Assembly (NCBI GenBank): GCA_963832245.1
Contig: CAWHTG010000003.1
Location: forward strand, 372,001 to 436,000
Source of the DNA: JABDBE01 sp963832245
GTDB lineage: Bacteria > Acidobacteriota > Terriglobia > Terriglobales > Acidobacteriaceae
Direction of reading: 5' to 3'
Length of the DNA stretch: 64,000 nt
Of the stretch, positions 25,851 through 34,674 are shown in pieces (the stretch's first letter is position 1; every line of letters begins with the position of its first letter). Both the position numbers and the translations under genes were made by a program. The notes beneath the pieces were generated by a model. That model was not told where the DNA came from. It saw only the letters and a program-made list of their open reading frames with translations, and searched no databases.

Positions 25851-25911
25851 TGATACAGTGTGGCAGGATTAGACGATATTAGGATTGTCAGTTTCTGAGG
25901 CCGGAGTCGGT

Positions 25912-27024
25912 TTAGATTAACAGCTTCGGCTCCGATTGGGCGCACGCAATCAACTGCTGCACTTGTTTGCGGTGCTCATCGGTTCTTAGCGTGAACTCAA
26001 TTCCCATGCCGAAACCCGGATGCATACTTTGTACGGTTCCATGGAGCCGCAATCTGAGATCTTCCGTGCGCACCACGATCTCCAACCGCGTTCCCTTGGG
26101 AAAGACTTCGGCGGTCTCTACGTAGCAACCTCCTGGACTGACGTCGACCAAGGTGCAACGGGTTGGAACGGCGCAGTCTACGCGGTAGATTTGAGCTCCC
26201 AAGCAGCATGCATGTCGAGAACGGTCGCGGCGATCCGCGGCCGAAACCGATAGCAAGCCGAGACCAGCGCTGAGCCGCAGACCAGAGTCGTCACCACTAG
26301 CCGAAACCTGCAATCCCGATGGGTTGACTTCCGAAGGTGAGGAAGCTTTTGCTTGCAGCCAATCATTCAGCAGACGGCGTGAACTTTTGGGCACTTGCGA
26401 AAAACGAATTCCGACGCGGCCGGAAGAATCCTGCCACATGACCTCCCCGGAAAGTCGAACCGGTGAGGTATTTCCCGGCAGAGCGAACTGGAAATAGACT
26501 TTGCCGTACGGCGGCAATGGGCTGTCCGACTGCACGGCAATGCCGTCCTCGCTCACGTCCACCAGAGCTGCGGGAACGTTTTCTTTGTCCGCGTACGCGA
26601 TGGACGTATTTGCCTGCACCGGGATGCGCGGCCGCATTCGTCTCTCGCTGCGCATCAAACCGCGCGCTGCTCGCATGCTGTGGGCTGCTCGCTCACGAGA
26701 AATGGGTTTGTAGAGGACGAAGTTTGCCCCCTTCGCGAAAATCTCGTTGACCTCGTTCTCCGCGCTAACAATGGCAATGGCAACTGTGAGCTTGCTGGTT
26801 GCCCTATTTCGAATCTGAGCAATCAGTTCGACAGCTGCTGCATCCTCGTGACAATCAACCAGAAGAGCATCGTAGTGGCGATCCTGGAGCCGTGCTTTGG
26901 CCATTTTCAGGTTGCCGCAGGCTTCCACCGCGATACCCAACTCTTGCAAAATTCGGCTGAGTACCTGGACGGCCTTGGCATCCGAGCACACCAATAGCGA
27001 TGTGAGCGCCATGTTCACGGCCAT
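25912..27024 (-). CDS. Receiver-PilZ-PilZ protein
   Basis: 370 residues from the ATG at 27024; an in-frame TTG at 27051 after CAGGT and the ATG at 27012 are alternatives. Residues 8-120 have a receiver fold with Asp57 (ALLVDCHED) and Lys106 (YKPIS), but the first acidic pair is poor. Two PilZ domains follow: 127-225 with RRMRPRIPV and DVSEDG (D156/S158/G161), and 264-365 with RRDRSRH and DVSPGG (D294/S296/G299). Both keep the Arg and D-x-S-x-x-G residues that bind cyclic di-GMP. It probably reads c-di-GMP and perhaps a kinase signal to control surface polysaccharide or pili. No output domain is present. Confidence 0.85.
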   Translation of the reverse strand: MAVNMALTSLLVCSDAKAVQVLSRILQELGIAVEACGNLKMAKARLQDRHYDALLVDCHEDAAAVELIAQIRNRATSKLTVAIAIVSAENEVNEIFAKGANFVLYKPISRERAAHSMRAARGLMRSERRMRPRIPVQANTSIAYADKENVPAALVDVSEDGIAVQSDSPLPPYGKVYFQFALPGNTSPVRLSGEVMWQDSSGRVGIRFSQVPKSSRRLLNDWLQAKASSPSEVNPSGLQVSASGDDSGLRLSAGLGLLSVSAADRRDRSRHACCLGAQIYRVDCAVPTRCTLVDVSPGGCYVETAEVFPKGTRLEIVVRTEDLRLRLHGTVQSMHPGFGMGIEFTLRTDEHRKQVQQLIACAQSEPKLLI

Positions 27025-27184
27025 GGTAGGGCCGCAAAGCAGTGACAACAAGTTACCTGAGTCATGCCTCAGCCATCGTCGTGACTTTAGTCATCTGGAG
27101 TTTATGCAAGTAACCCGCTATGTTCGACGTGGTAGCCGTGGTTCGGCATTACCCGTTGTTTATCCACCTGAAGGATTAAGCTTC

Positions 27185-27613
27185 ATGTCCTCGAAGACAG
27201 CCACCTGGATCATCGCCGCCGGTGCACTCATGATGTTCATTGGCCTGTGCTTTCTGCCCGGTGCTTTTAGCGGACATCCCGATACTGACATGTTGGAGAT
27301 AGGCGCTTGCCAGTTCTCGCTGGGCGCTCTGGTGGTTGCGGGGGGCACCTACGCGAAAGCTCGCATGCTGCAATTCGCAATCGCCTCGGGAGAGCCGCGA
27401 AAGGATTCCGGAACCGCCAACCAGCGGGTTCGCGGCGGTTGTGACCTTTGCGGCAGCGAGGCTCCGGTGGTTCAATGCCGAGTCCATCAGCTTCACCTCT
27501 GTGGTGGCTGTCTGGCTCAACACTACGATGTTCGCTCCTGCGCCTACGTACCGACCACTCGAACTGCGAGCAAAAACGGTAGGAAGTTAGCCGCAAGTGC
27601 GCGGGGCGCTTAG
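27185..27613 (+). CDS. Small membrane protein with cysteine-rich zinc-binding tail
   Basis: 142 residues from the ATG at 27185, preceded by AAGGA at a good distance; the open frame upstream of this is not coding. Two membrane helices (about 6-28 and 40-62) are followed by a short basic linker and a Cys/His-rich segment at about 88-120: CDLCGSE, CRVHQLHLCGGC, HYDVRSC. The spacing C-x2-C...C-x2-H...C-x2-C...H...C resembles a B-box or RING-like zinc site. Orientation suggests a cytoplasmic metal-binding domain at the inner membrane. No specific function is recognised. It is divergent from the PilZ gene. Confidence 0.7.
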   Translation: MSSKTATWIIAAGALMMFIGLCFLPGAFSGHPDTDMLEIGACQFSLGALVVAGGTYAKARMLQFAIASGEPRKDSGTANQRVRGGCDLCGSEAPVVQCRVHQLHLCGGCLAQHYDVRSCAYVPTTRTASKNGRKLAASARGA

Positions 27614-27923
27614 CGCATAGCGTCAGTCGCGGACTATCATCGGCAGGCCAAAGTTACCGGAGTTACCACGTCGAATTACGTTACGCAAGTCCAACAATAG
27701 TGCCCTGTCCTTTAGTACTTTGACGCTCTTGGTTCCCCTCCATACGATGAAGTGGCATGCGGGTTAGCCAGTGACGCTTCCGACTATGGAACCGCCTCCT
27801 TCGGCGTAACGCGCGATGAAGGATGCCAGGCTCAACCCCGAGATGGCAGTTAGAAAGCGGGCCAAGAAAAGCTTTTACCTGAAAATTGGCCTCGGACAAA
27901 CTCCCCAGAGAAGGAAAGGGCTC
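27614..27923. other. Upstream region of the minor pilin operon
   Basis: About 310 bases. It should hold the promoter for the four pilin genes. TGGCAT...AGCC near 27752 resembles a sigma-54 site but has the wrong spacing. Nothing else stands out. Confidence 0.4.
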
Positions 27924-28532
27924 ATGGTGTCACGCAGAATGCGCGGGTTTTCGCTGATCGAATTGATGATTGTGATCGCCCTCATTCTGGTCGTGGCGGG
28001 CTTCTCCATCATGGCGATCCAGCCCTCACTAAAGAATGGCGACGTGACTGAGGCCTACAACCAGACACTGATGGCCTTGCGCCAGGCCCGCGACATCTCG
28101 ATCGCCCAGCGCCAAATCTATTTCGTTACCTTGAGCAATGCCGCGGTGCCCAACACTATCACCATCACCCAGGGCTCAACCGGAACTGTCACGGCTACGT
28201 ATTCTCTTCCTACGGATGTTGCGTTTGTGACCGTGCCGGGTATTCCGACATCGCCGGGCGCGTTTCCCACAACACCGGATGGTTTTGGCCTAGGTGGCAC
28301 GGCCATCGATTTCGATCAAGGCATCGTTGGGGGCATAAAGAACGTGATCTATTTCTATCCTGACGGCTCCGCCCAAGACGCAGTTGGCAACGTCAACAAC
28401 GGCGTCGTCTACGTAGCAATGCCGGGATTCGTAAACACTTCACGCGCAATCACACTTTGGGGTACCACCGGCCGGCTGAGGGGATGGCGCCTCAGCCTGA
28501 ACGCAGGAACTTACTACTGGAGGCAACAATGA
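27924..28532 (+). CDS. GspH/FimT-like minor pseudopilin
   Basis: 202 residues from the ATG at 27924, with AAGGAAAGG upstream; the frame is open further left but without a ribosome site. Leader MVSRRMRG, then FSLIELMIVIALILVVAG, giving the prepilin cleavage site, Glu5 and a membrane/assembly helix. The segment MALRQARDISIAQRQIYFV is typical of GspH/FimT, and the rest is beta-rich with a conserved WRLSLN-type end. It would sit at the tip of a type IV pilus or a type II secretion pseudopilus. First of four pilin-like genes; its stop overlaps the next start (ATGA). Confidence 0.86.
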   Translation: MVSRRMRGFSLIELMIVIALILVVAGFSIMAIQPSLKNGDVTEAYNQTLMALRQARDISIAQRQIYFVTLSNAAVPNTITITQGSTGTVTATYSLPTDVAFVTVPGIPTSPGAFPTTPDGFGLGGTAIDFDQGIVGGIKNVIYFYPDGSAQDAVGNVNNGVVYVAMPGFVNTSRAITLWGTTGRLRGWRLSLNAGTYYWRQQ

Positions 28533-29134
28533 AAGCTGGAAGCAACATGGCTTTCAAACTACACATTACGAGAACCCAGCAAGGGTTCAGTCTGATTGAA
28601 TGCATGATTTCGATGGTCATTCTGATGGTCGGGCTTTTGAGTTTGCTGGGCGTATTCGGAATCGCGATGGCGTCCACACAAACCTCGCAGCAGAACAGTA
28701 CCGCTAAGCAATTGGCTAACGAAGCCATGGAAGGGATTTTGACTGCACGGGAGACTGCGAACATAAGCTGGGCTCAGATTAACAATACGGGAGGAGCAGG
28801 CGGCATCTTCCTGCCTGGGTTTCAGCCTATAAACTGTGCGGGAGCCGACGGAATCATTGGTACGGCGGACGATGCGGCCTGCGGCCCTCAAACCCTCGAA
28901 CTGCCGGGTCCGAATGGAGTCTTTGCCGGAAACTGTCCAGGAGCCGGGCCGGATACGTGCCTGCCGTTGACCAACTTTACGCGCTCGATCTTGATTTCGC
29001 CGGTATTTCCCGTCGGCGGTGGCCCGGCTTCAACCACGCTGCGTGCGGTCACCATCACGGTGCAGTATTCGACTCCCCAGATGGCTATTCCGAAACAATA
29101 TACCCTCAGCACCTTTATTTCGCCGTATCGGTAA
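28529..29134 (+). CDS. PilV/GspI-like minor pilin
   Basis: 201 residues, beginning inside the previous stop codon and preceded by GGAGG. A longer leader (about 20 residues, ending TRTQQG) precedes FSLIECMISMVILMVGLLSLLG, with Glu5 kept. The mature domain has Gly/Pro-rich loops and several cysteines (NCAG, ACGP, NCPG, TCLP). The position between GspH-like and PilW-like genes is that of PilV in minor pilin clusters. It primes pilus assembly with its neighbours at the inner membrane. Confidence 0.84.
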   Translation: MKAGSNMAFKLHITRTQQGFSLIECMISMVILMVGLLSLLGVFGIAMASTQTSQQNSTAKQLANEAMEGILTARETANISWAQINNTGGAGGIFLPGFQPINCAGADGIIGTADDAACGPQTLELPGPNGVFAGNCPGAGPDTCLPLTNFTRSILISPVFPVGGGPASTTLRAVTITVQYSTPQMAIPKQYTLSTFISPYR

Positions 29135-29146
29135 ACGAGGAAACTT

Positions 29147-30358
29147 ATGGTTCGCAAGTCTGCAAATTCGGGCGGTTTCAGCTTGATCGAGCTGTTGGTG
29201 GCGCTCGCCGTGGGTGCGCTTGTCGTGGGTTCGGCCGTGCAATTGTTCACCCAGGGGATGAACGCCACGTTCGTAGTCTCGCAGCGGGCTCAGATGCAGC
29301 AAGATTTGCGCGCGACCTCCGATCTGCTATTTAAAGACCTCAGTTTGGCGGGCGCCGGGTTACCTTCCGCGACCGGGATCCTGTTGCCATCGGCTGCGGG
29401 CAAACCCATCTATGGTTTCGCTCCCAGTTGCGCCGCGAAGAACAACTGCATTCCCGGGGGCGGGATTACCTACCCGTGCACATCAGTGGGTGCGGTACCG
29501 TGTAATCCGACTCTGTATGGACTCATTCCAGGCTGGCGATTGGGAATCACGGTGCCAGGCAGTCCGAACCCGAGTGACGTTATCACGGTGGTCTATACCG
29601 ACACCGTGTTCGCACTGCCTTGTTACACCATACAGGCGATCACCGCCACCACAGTAATCGTGCAGTTGCCGGCTCCACTGCCAGCCACTTGCATTTTGAC
29701 GCCACCCCTGGTGGCACCGCAGGCAGTCAACGCTCCAGCCGTAGGCTTAGTCCCCGGCGACCTGGTGCTAGTTCAAAGCATCGTGGGGGGCAACTCCGCG
29801 ACCGTCATCGCCGAAGTAACCCTTGTCGCTCCCAACGGAGGCGGGAACTACACAATAACTTTCGCGGGTGGGGATACGCTCAATATGAACCAGCCCGGTG
29901 CTCCTGCAGCCAGTTTGACGCAACTCGTATGTGGGCCGGCGCCAGCGGCGGCATGCCCGGCGACCGCTACGGCAACACGCATTTTTGCAATCAGCTATTA
30001 CCTGTGGATGCTGCCCGACCCCCTTGGCGTCGGAGTGGGGACGCCGACACTAATGCGGCAAGTGAACGGGCAAACCCCTGTACCCGTTCAAGAAGGTGTC
30101 GTGAACTTCCAGTTTACTTACGATACTTACAAGGCCGACGGCACCCTGCTCAACGCCATAGGCGATGGCGGTTACTCGACTGGAACATCCTTCAATCTGA
30201 TTCGCAAAATCAATCTGGTGCATTTGACCACTCGCAGCCAGGTTTCGGGCGTCAAGAGCGGTCTCATGACCACCAACGGCTACCAGACGTTCGACACACA
30301 GACTTCGATCAGCGCGCGAAACCTGAGTTACCAGAATCGCTATGTGGTCGCGCCGTGA
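29147..30358 (+). CDS. PilW/GspJ-like minor pilin
   Basis: 403 residues, 12 bases after the previous gene. Leader MVRKSANSGG, cleavage, then FSLIELLVALAVGALVVGSAV. Residues around 50-60 (LRATSDLLFKDLSLAGAG) are the PilW signature. It is longer than most PilW proteins because of an insert rich in Pro, Thr and Cys (about 85-190). The end (LVHLTTRSQVSG, SARNLSYQNRYVV) keeps the PilW C-terminal pattern. Part of the four-gene pilin unit; followed by the PilX-like gene after about 70 bases. Confidence 0.85.
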   Translation: MVRKSANSGGFSLIELLVALAVGALVVGSAVQLFTQGMNATFVVSQRAQMQQDLRATSDLLFKDLSLAGAGLPSATGILLPSAAGKPIYGFAPSCAAKNNCIPGGGITYPCTSVGAVPCNPTLYGLIPGWRLGITVPGSPNPSDVITVVYTDTVFALPCYTIQAITATTVIVQLPAPLPATCILTPPLVAPQAVNAPAVGLVPGDLVLVQSIVGGNSATVIAEVTLVAPNGGGNYTITFAGGDTLNMNQPGAPAASLTQLVCGPAPAAACPATATATRIFAISYYLWMLPDPLGVGVGTPTLMRQVNGQTPVPVQEGVVNFQFTYDTYKADGTLLNAIGDGGYSTGTSFNLIRKINLVHLTTRSQVSGVKSGLMTTNGYQTFDTQTSISARNLSYQNRYVVAP

Positions 30359-30426
30359 GCGCGATGGAGTGGAAGAAACCGATGGGTGTGAAAACAAAAC
30401 GCTGCATGGCTATGAGGAGCAACACG

Positions 30427-33400
30427 ATGTATAGCATGAAACTTGATTCGCGAGGATTCACTCTGATTGCATCCCTGATGCTGATGTTGATCATGTCCGG
30501 GGTTGCGATTGGTCTATTGATGATGGTTAACACCGAAGGCAAGGTCGGCGGCCAGGATGTACAGAACAATTTGGCCTTCCACGCTGCCGAAGGTGGCATC
30601 GAACACATGACCTCGGATCTGGCCAACATGTTTCAGAACATCCAATCGCCCACGGCAGCGGAAATTGCAGCCCTTAGCGCCGATGCGCCTCCGAACAGCG
30701 CCGTCATGAGCTACCCTGTCTATACCCTGACGGCGGCCACGAAGCCCGATGGAACTCTGGCAACCAATTTCGGGCAGATTACTTCTGGACCTTTCCAGGG
30801 TCTCTCCGCGCAGATCATTCCTATCAGCCTGCAAGTGACCGCAAGCACGTTTGCCGGAGTAGCAGGAAACGGGACGGTGGGAGACGAAGTAAACATGTCG
30901 CGAAACGTTGAAGTCGCGCTGATCCCGGTGTTCCAGTTCGGCGTCTTCTCCGAAAGCGACCTGAGTTTCTTTGCCGGTGTTAACCTGAATTTCCTCGGCC
31001 GGACTCACACCAACGGGGACTTGTATCTCGATGCTGGTACCGGAGCGACGACAACATTTGAGGATAAAGTCACGGCCTGGGGAAACGTCATCCGTACAGT
31101 GTTGGCCAACGGGGACACCTCCGCCGCCACTGCTCACCTCGGCACCGTACAGATCCTGACCGCGTCTCAGGGCTGCAATCCACCGGCCCCGCTGCCCGCC
31201 TGCCGCGCCATGGCCCAAGCCGAGGGCAGCGTTGTGGGAGGTCCGGCATCGGCACAGAACCCGAATTGGAATCCCACGATTTCAATCGGAGATTACAATA
31301 GCTGGATTATCGATGGAAACTACGGCAATCCCGGAGGCACCGGGGCGGTACAACTGTCACTGCCCTTTATCAACAACGCGCTGGGCGCGGCCGGACAACC
31401 CCAACCCTTTGAAATCATCCGCCGCCCTCCACCGGGAGAGGTCCCCACTTCAGCTCTGGGCGCATCGCGACTTTATAACGAAGCGGAAATTCGCGTCATG
31501 CTCTCCGACAATCCCGCGGAGCTTTCTGCGCTTGGCGCTGCGGATCCCCAGAATGTTCGCTTAGCCAATTTCAACGACGCCGCGAACGGAGTGAATTACC
31601 AGTACGGTGTGCCCGCCACACCAGTAGCCGGACTGCCGGCCTTGGGGACTGGCGGTACCTATAACACCTATTTCGCTACCGCGACGACCGCAGTTCCGAA
31701 TCCGACGACCTGGGCGGGCAACGTAAACACCATTCCTTCCGACTGGCCGTACGGACCGATCGCACCGCCGGCTGGTGACGTCACCCTGATCGACCCTCTC
31801 GCTCCGGTCACGTTGCAAATGAAAGATGGCTTCCAGAACGCACCCGGGACAATTAACTTGTCAACGTGCAATGCCCTGACAGGTAGCTGCGCGGCGGCCG
31901 CGCCGTATCCGTACTACACCCCGCTCCCTTATCCTTTGCCGAGTCTCCAGATGAGTACGTGGAATCTCCTGGATGGTTATCTGCGGGTTGAATATCGTGA
32001 TGCCGCCGGTGCTTACCACCCGGTTACACAGCAGTGGTTGCAACTGGGATTCGCGCGAGGCACGACTCCTCCCACGGCCCCCGGTACTAACCCGGTCAAT
32101 CCCAATGCGATCTTGATTCTGCAGGAACTTGCAGATCGCAATGGCAATGGCGTGATTGACGCCACTGGCGCCGCGCCTTCCTGCGTAAAGGTTGGCGGGG
32201 TATGGAACTGCACCAGCGGTAGGCCTCCCGACGTCACGAAGGATTCCGCGACTCCTGGCGACGTGCTAGGGAGGTATGGCGACAGCACTCACCCAGCTGG
32301 GGCAAGCCCAACCCAGTACAACTGGTATCCCATCAATTTCTATGAGGCCCGTGAAGGCGAAGTCCGCGATGTGAATCAGGGAAACGCAAGCTGCACTCCT
32401 GCTGGCGTGATGAACGCAGTGGAAATCGATGTGGGCAACCTGGCGAGATGGCTCAACGGGACGATTCCGGGCAGTGGAACTCTGGTCGATCCGGTTTTTC
32501 AAAACGGATACGTTTTGTACTTCTCAGACCGCCGGGGCATGTTACCCAATCCCAATGGCACCCAAGTCGATGCGCCGGGCACGAAAAGCGGCGACTCGGG
32601 TCTGGAAGACTCGATCAACACTGTCAGCGCGATCGGTACGCCCAATGGCGCGCTGGAACCACTTCCCATTCCGCCGCCCGGTGCGCCCCCGAGACAGTCT
32701 CCAGAAGACGTGAACAACAACGGAGTTCTGGACAATTGGGGAGCCGCCAACCTCGGGCTTGGACTGGGCTACATTGGCGCTGCCTATAACGGGGCTAACA
32801 GCGTGAACAGCTTGATCCGGAACGCTCCTGGCGGCAACCCCGATCCATACTTAACTGCTGGACGCATGCCCAGCTGTGCCATAGGTCAGAAGGGCTGGAT
32901 CAGCGGCGCCCGCCATGCGGTGAAACTGGTGGACGGCTCGCTCGGCAATGTGCCCGTCCGCTCGGACAACGGCCAAGGTGGTTTCACTGTGGCCTCGGAG
33001 AATCCGGTTTACATTCAAGGAGACTACAACAGCAGCGCCGCGGATCCCACCTGGGCGAACCCGGCTGCTGCGGAACCCCCGCATGCGGCGGCCGGCGTGA
33101 TTGCAGACGCGGTTACGATGTTGTCCAACAACTGGTCAGACCTCGCCAGCCTGAACTCTCCCAGCAACAACGCGGGACGACCGGCTACGACAACCTACTA
33201 TCGAATAGCGGTCTCGGGGGGAAAGAACATCAATTTCCTGGTCAACGCTTGTTGTGCGGCATGGGCTGTAGGCGACTGGGGCACTGACGGCGGACTGCAC
33301 AACTTCCTGCGCCAACTGGAGAACTGGGGCGGCCAGACCCTTAATTACAAGGGATCCATGGCCAGCTTGTACTACTCCACGTACGCTACGGGAACAGATA

Positions 33401-33564
33401 AAAATGGCGGCGGTACGACCTACTCGCCTCCGGCTCGAAACTACATCTTCGATCCTCTCTTCACGCAGCCACAAAACCTGCCGCCAGGAACGCCGATGTT
33501 CCGCGACGTCGACAACTTAACCTACCGGCAGAGCTTTACGCCGCGCCTGACCAGCTCCTACTAA
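30427..33564 (+). CDS. Giant PilX-like minor pilin with Ca-binding-like loops
   Basis: 1045 residues from the ATG at 30427, selected because GAGGAG lies eight bases upstream; in-frame ATGs at 30364-30412 have weaker sites. The prepilin segment RGFTLIASLMLMLIMSGVAIGLL lacks Glu5 (Ala), as is usual for PilX, and is followed by AFHAAEGGIEHMTSDLANM, the PilX family pattern. PilX proteins are normally 150-250 residues; here an extra 800 residues form a beta-rich domain. It contains acidic loops DRNGNGVIDA and EDVNNNGVLDNWG that look like calcium sites and recall PilY1-type tip proteins. Likely a tip adhesin exported as a pilin fusion. A terminator follows. Confidence 0.82.
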   Translation: MYSMKLDSRGFTLIASLMLMLIMSGVAIGLLMMVNTEGKVGGQDVQNNLAFHAAEGGIEHMTSDLANMFQNIQSPTAAEIAALSADAPPNSAVMSYPVYTLTAATKPDGTLATNFGQITSGPFQGLSAQIIPISLQVTASTFAGVAGNGTVGDEVNMSRNVEVALIPVFQFGVFSESDLSFFAGVNLNFLGRTHTNGDLYLDAGTGATTTFEDKVTAWGNVIRTVLANGDTSAATAHLGTVQILTASQGCNPPAPLPACRAMAQAEGSVVGGPASAQNPNWNPTISIGDYNSWIIDGNYGNPGGTGAVQLSLPFINNALGAAGQPQPFEIIRRPPPGEVPTSALGASRLYNEAEIRVMLSDNPAELSALGAADPQNVRLANFNDAANGVNYQYGVPATPVAGLPALGTGGTYNTYFATATTAVPNPTTWAGNVNTIPSDWPYGPIAPPAGDVTLIDPLAPVTLQMKDGFQNAPGTINLSTCNALTGSCAAAAPYPYYTPLPYPLPSLQMSTWNLLDGYLRVEYRDAAGAYHPVTQQWLQLGFARGTTPPTAPGTNPVNPNAILILQELADRNGNGVIDATGAAPSCVKVGGVWNCTSGRPPDVTKDSATPGDVLGRYGDSTHPAGASPTQYNWYPINFYEAREGEVRDVNQGNASCTPAGVMNAVEIDVGNLARWLNGTIPGSGTLVDPVFQNGYVLYFSDRRGMLPNPNGTQVDAPGTKSGDSGLEDSINTVSAIGTPNGALEPLPIPPPGAPPRQSPEDVNNNGVLDNWGAANLGLGLGYIGAAYNGANSVNSLIRNAPGGNPDPYLTAGRMPSCAIGQKGWISGARHAVKLVDGSLGNVPVRSDNGQGGFTVASENPVYIQGDYNSSAADPTWANPAAAEPPHAAAGVIADAVTMLSNNWSDLASLNSPSNNAGRPATTTYYRIAVSGGKNINFLVNACCAAWAVGDWGTDGGLHNFLRQLENWGGQTLNYKGSMASLYYSTYATGTDKNGGGTTYSPPARNYIFDPLFTQPQNLPPGTPMFRDVDNLTYRQSFTPRLTSSY

Positions 33565-33581
33565 GCCGAAGCGCATCAGCC

Positions 33582-33615
33582 AGCCCCGATCCTGCAACGC
33601 AGGGTCGGGGCTTTT
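33582..33615 (+). terminator. Rho-independent terminator of the pilin operon
   Basis: AGCCCCGA (33582-33589) pairs with TCGGGGCT (33605-33612), with CCTG/CAGG extending the stem inside, followed by TTTT. It lies 18 bases past the PilX-like stop codon. Confidence 0.8.
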
Positions 33616-33631
33616 CAACGAGCCTACGCAT

Positions 33632-33658
33632 TGTAGGCGCAAGCGTCCTCGTTCGTGC
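33632..33658 (+). repeat. 27-nt dispersed repeat (TGTAGGCGC type)
   Basis: Begins TGTAGGCGC and ends TTCGTGC. It matches 24 of 27 positions of the reverse complement of 52401-52427 and is also related to 52303-52329. An adjacent GCCTAC/GTAGGC pair (33622-33627, 33633-33638) can form a small hairpin. Member of an intergenic repeat family. Confidence 0.65.
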
Positions 33659-33727
33659 GGCCTCCACAGCAGATGCCATCCCTGTAAGATATGCAGTCGT
33701 AACATTCAGAGCTTTGGGGAGGACCGC

Positions 33728-34342
33728 TTGGCAAAAATCAGCGCTATCTTCTGGGATGTGGGCGGCGTGCTGCTTAGCAATGCGTGGGATCACGAGCAGC
33801 GGCGGCAGGCTCTCAAACAGTTCCATCTAGATGAAGTCGAGTTCGAGAGCCGCCATGAAATGCTGGTCTCCTCATTCGAGCGCGGCAAGATCAGCTTGCA
33901 GGAATATCTGGAGCGCACGATTTTCTACCGGCCGCGATCCTTCTCGCTGGATGCGTTCAAGGAATACATGTTTTCGTTGTCGCGACCGAATGGCGAAGCT
34001 CTTGAAGTGGCGAAGGCGTTGAGCCGATCGTGCAAGTACCTGATGGCCACGATTAACAATGAATCGAAGGAATTGAATTTGTTCCGCATTCAGAGCTTTG
34101 GCCTGCGCGAGATCTTCAGCCTGTTCGTGAGCTCGTGCTTTGTGGGATTGCGCAAGCCAGAGGACGGAATCTATCGTCTTGCTCTGGAGATCACGCAGCG
34201 GCCGGCGGAGGAGTGTTGCTTCATCGACGATCGGGCGTTGAACCTGGACAGCGCCTCGCGGCTGGGGATGCGCGTCATTCAAATGATAAACGCGGAGCAG
34301 TTGCGCCAGGAATTGCAAAAGCTCGGAGTGGCTTCCGGCTGA
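33728..34342 (+). CDS. HAD-superfamily hydrolase, subfamily IA-like
   Basis: 204 residues from a TTG start with GGGAGGA just upstream. HAD motif I is FWDVGGVL (Asp10 nucleophile; the second acid is Gly, as in many YihX-like members). Motif II is ATINNES (Asn/Ser region near 109), motif III Lys in GLRKPEDGIY (about 142-150), and motif IV ECCFIDDRALN (about 158-167) with the metal-binding acid pair. The helical cap lies between 18 and 90. These enzymes dephosphorylate small phosphorylated metabolites; YihX acts on glucose 1-phosphate, but the substrate here is open. Single gene. Confidence 0.83.
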   Translation: MAKISAIFWDVGGVLLSNAWDHEQRRQALKQFHLDEVEFESRHEMLVSSFERGKISLQEYLERTIFYRPRSFSLDAFKEYMFSLSRPNGEALEVAKALSRSCKYLMATINNESKELNLFRIQSFGLREIFSLFVSSCFVGLRKPEDGIYRLALEITQRPAEECCFIDDRALNLDSASRLGMRVIQMINAEQLRQELQKLGVASG

Positions 34343-34674
34343 AATCCGCAGGCGGCTTTTGGTGTTTACCGATCAGTAATATTCATGTTGCAATTTGTTT
34401 ACTTAGGGGTATCAGGTATATACCCAAAAAAGATGTTTTCTCGCTAGATCTATGAAAACAAAGGATCAGTTTTGGAGATACCCATGTAAAATATCCCTTC
34501 TAAAGGACTTAGCGAGGGGATATCCCGGAGGGGCATATTGGAGGTCAGTCTCGCGGCTATTCCGGTTTGCGGCGTCGACAAATTGTCAAAGGTCCGGAAG
34601 AGCTTTTGCTGTTATCAAACAGCTAATAGAACTGTCAAGATATTAGCGTGTTGGAAACATCTGTGTCAACAATT
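34343..34674. other. AT-rich gap between convergent genes
   Basis: About 330 bases, clearly lower in GC than the flanks from 34370 to 34500. It includes a GGGTAT...ATACCC inverted pair near 34410-34430 but no T-tailed stem. A 64-codon frame at 34452 has no family features and no good ribosome site. Nothing firm is called. Confidence 0.45.

Noticed and set aside
29620..30426. Long N-terminal extension of the PilX-like gene
   Set aside because: Overlaps the PilW-like gene in another frame and has Arg/Ser-rich sequence; prepilin leader and GAGGAG site place the start at 30427.
34452..34646. 64-codon frame in the AT-rich gap
   Set aside because: No ribosome site, no family pattern, ends in unrelated sequence.
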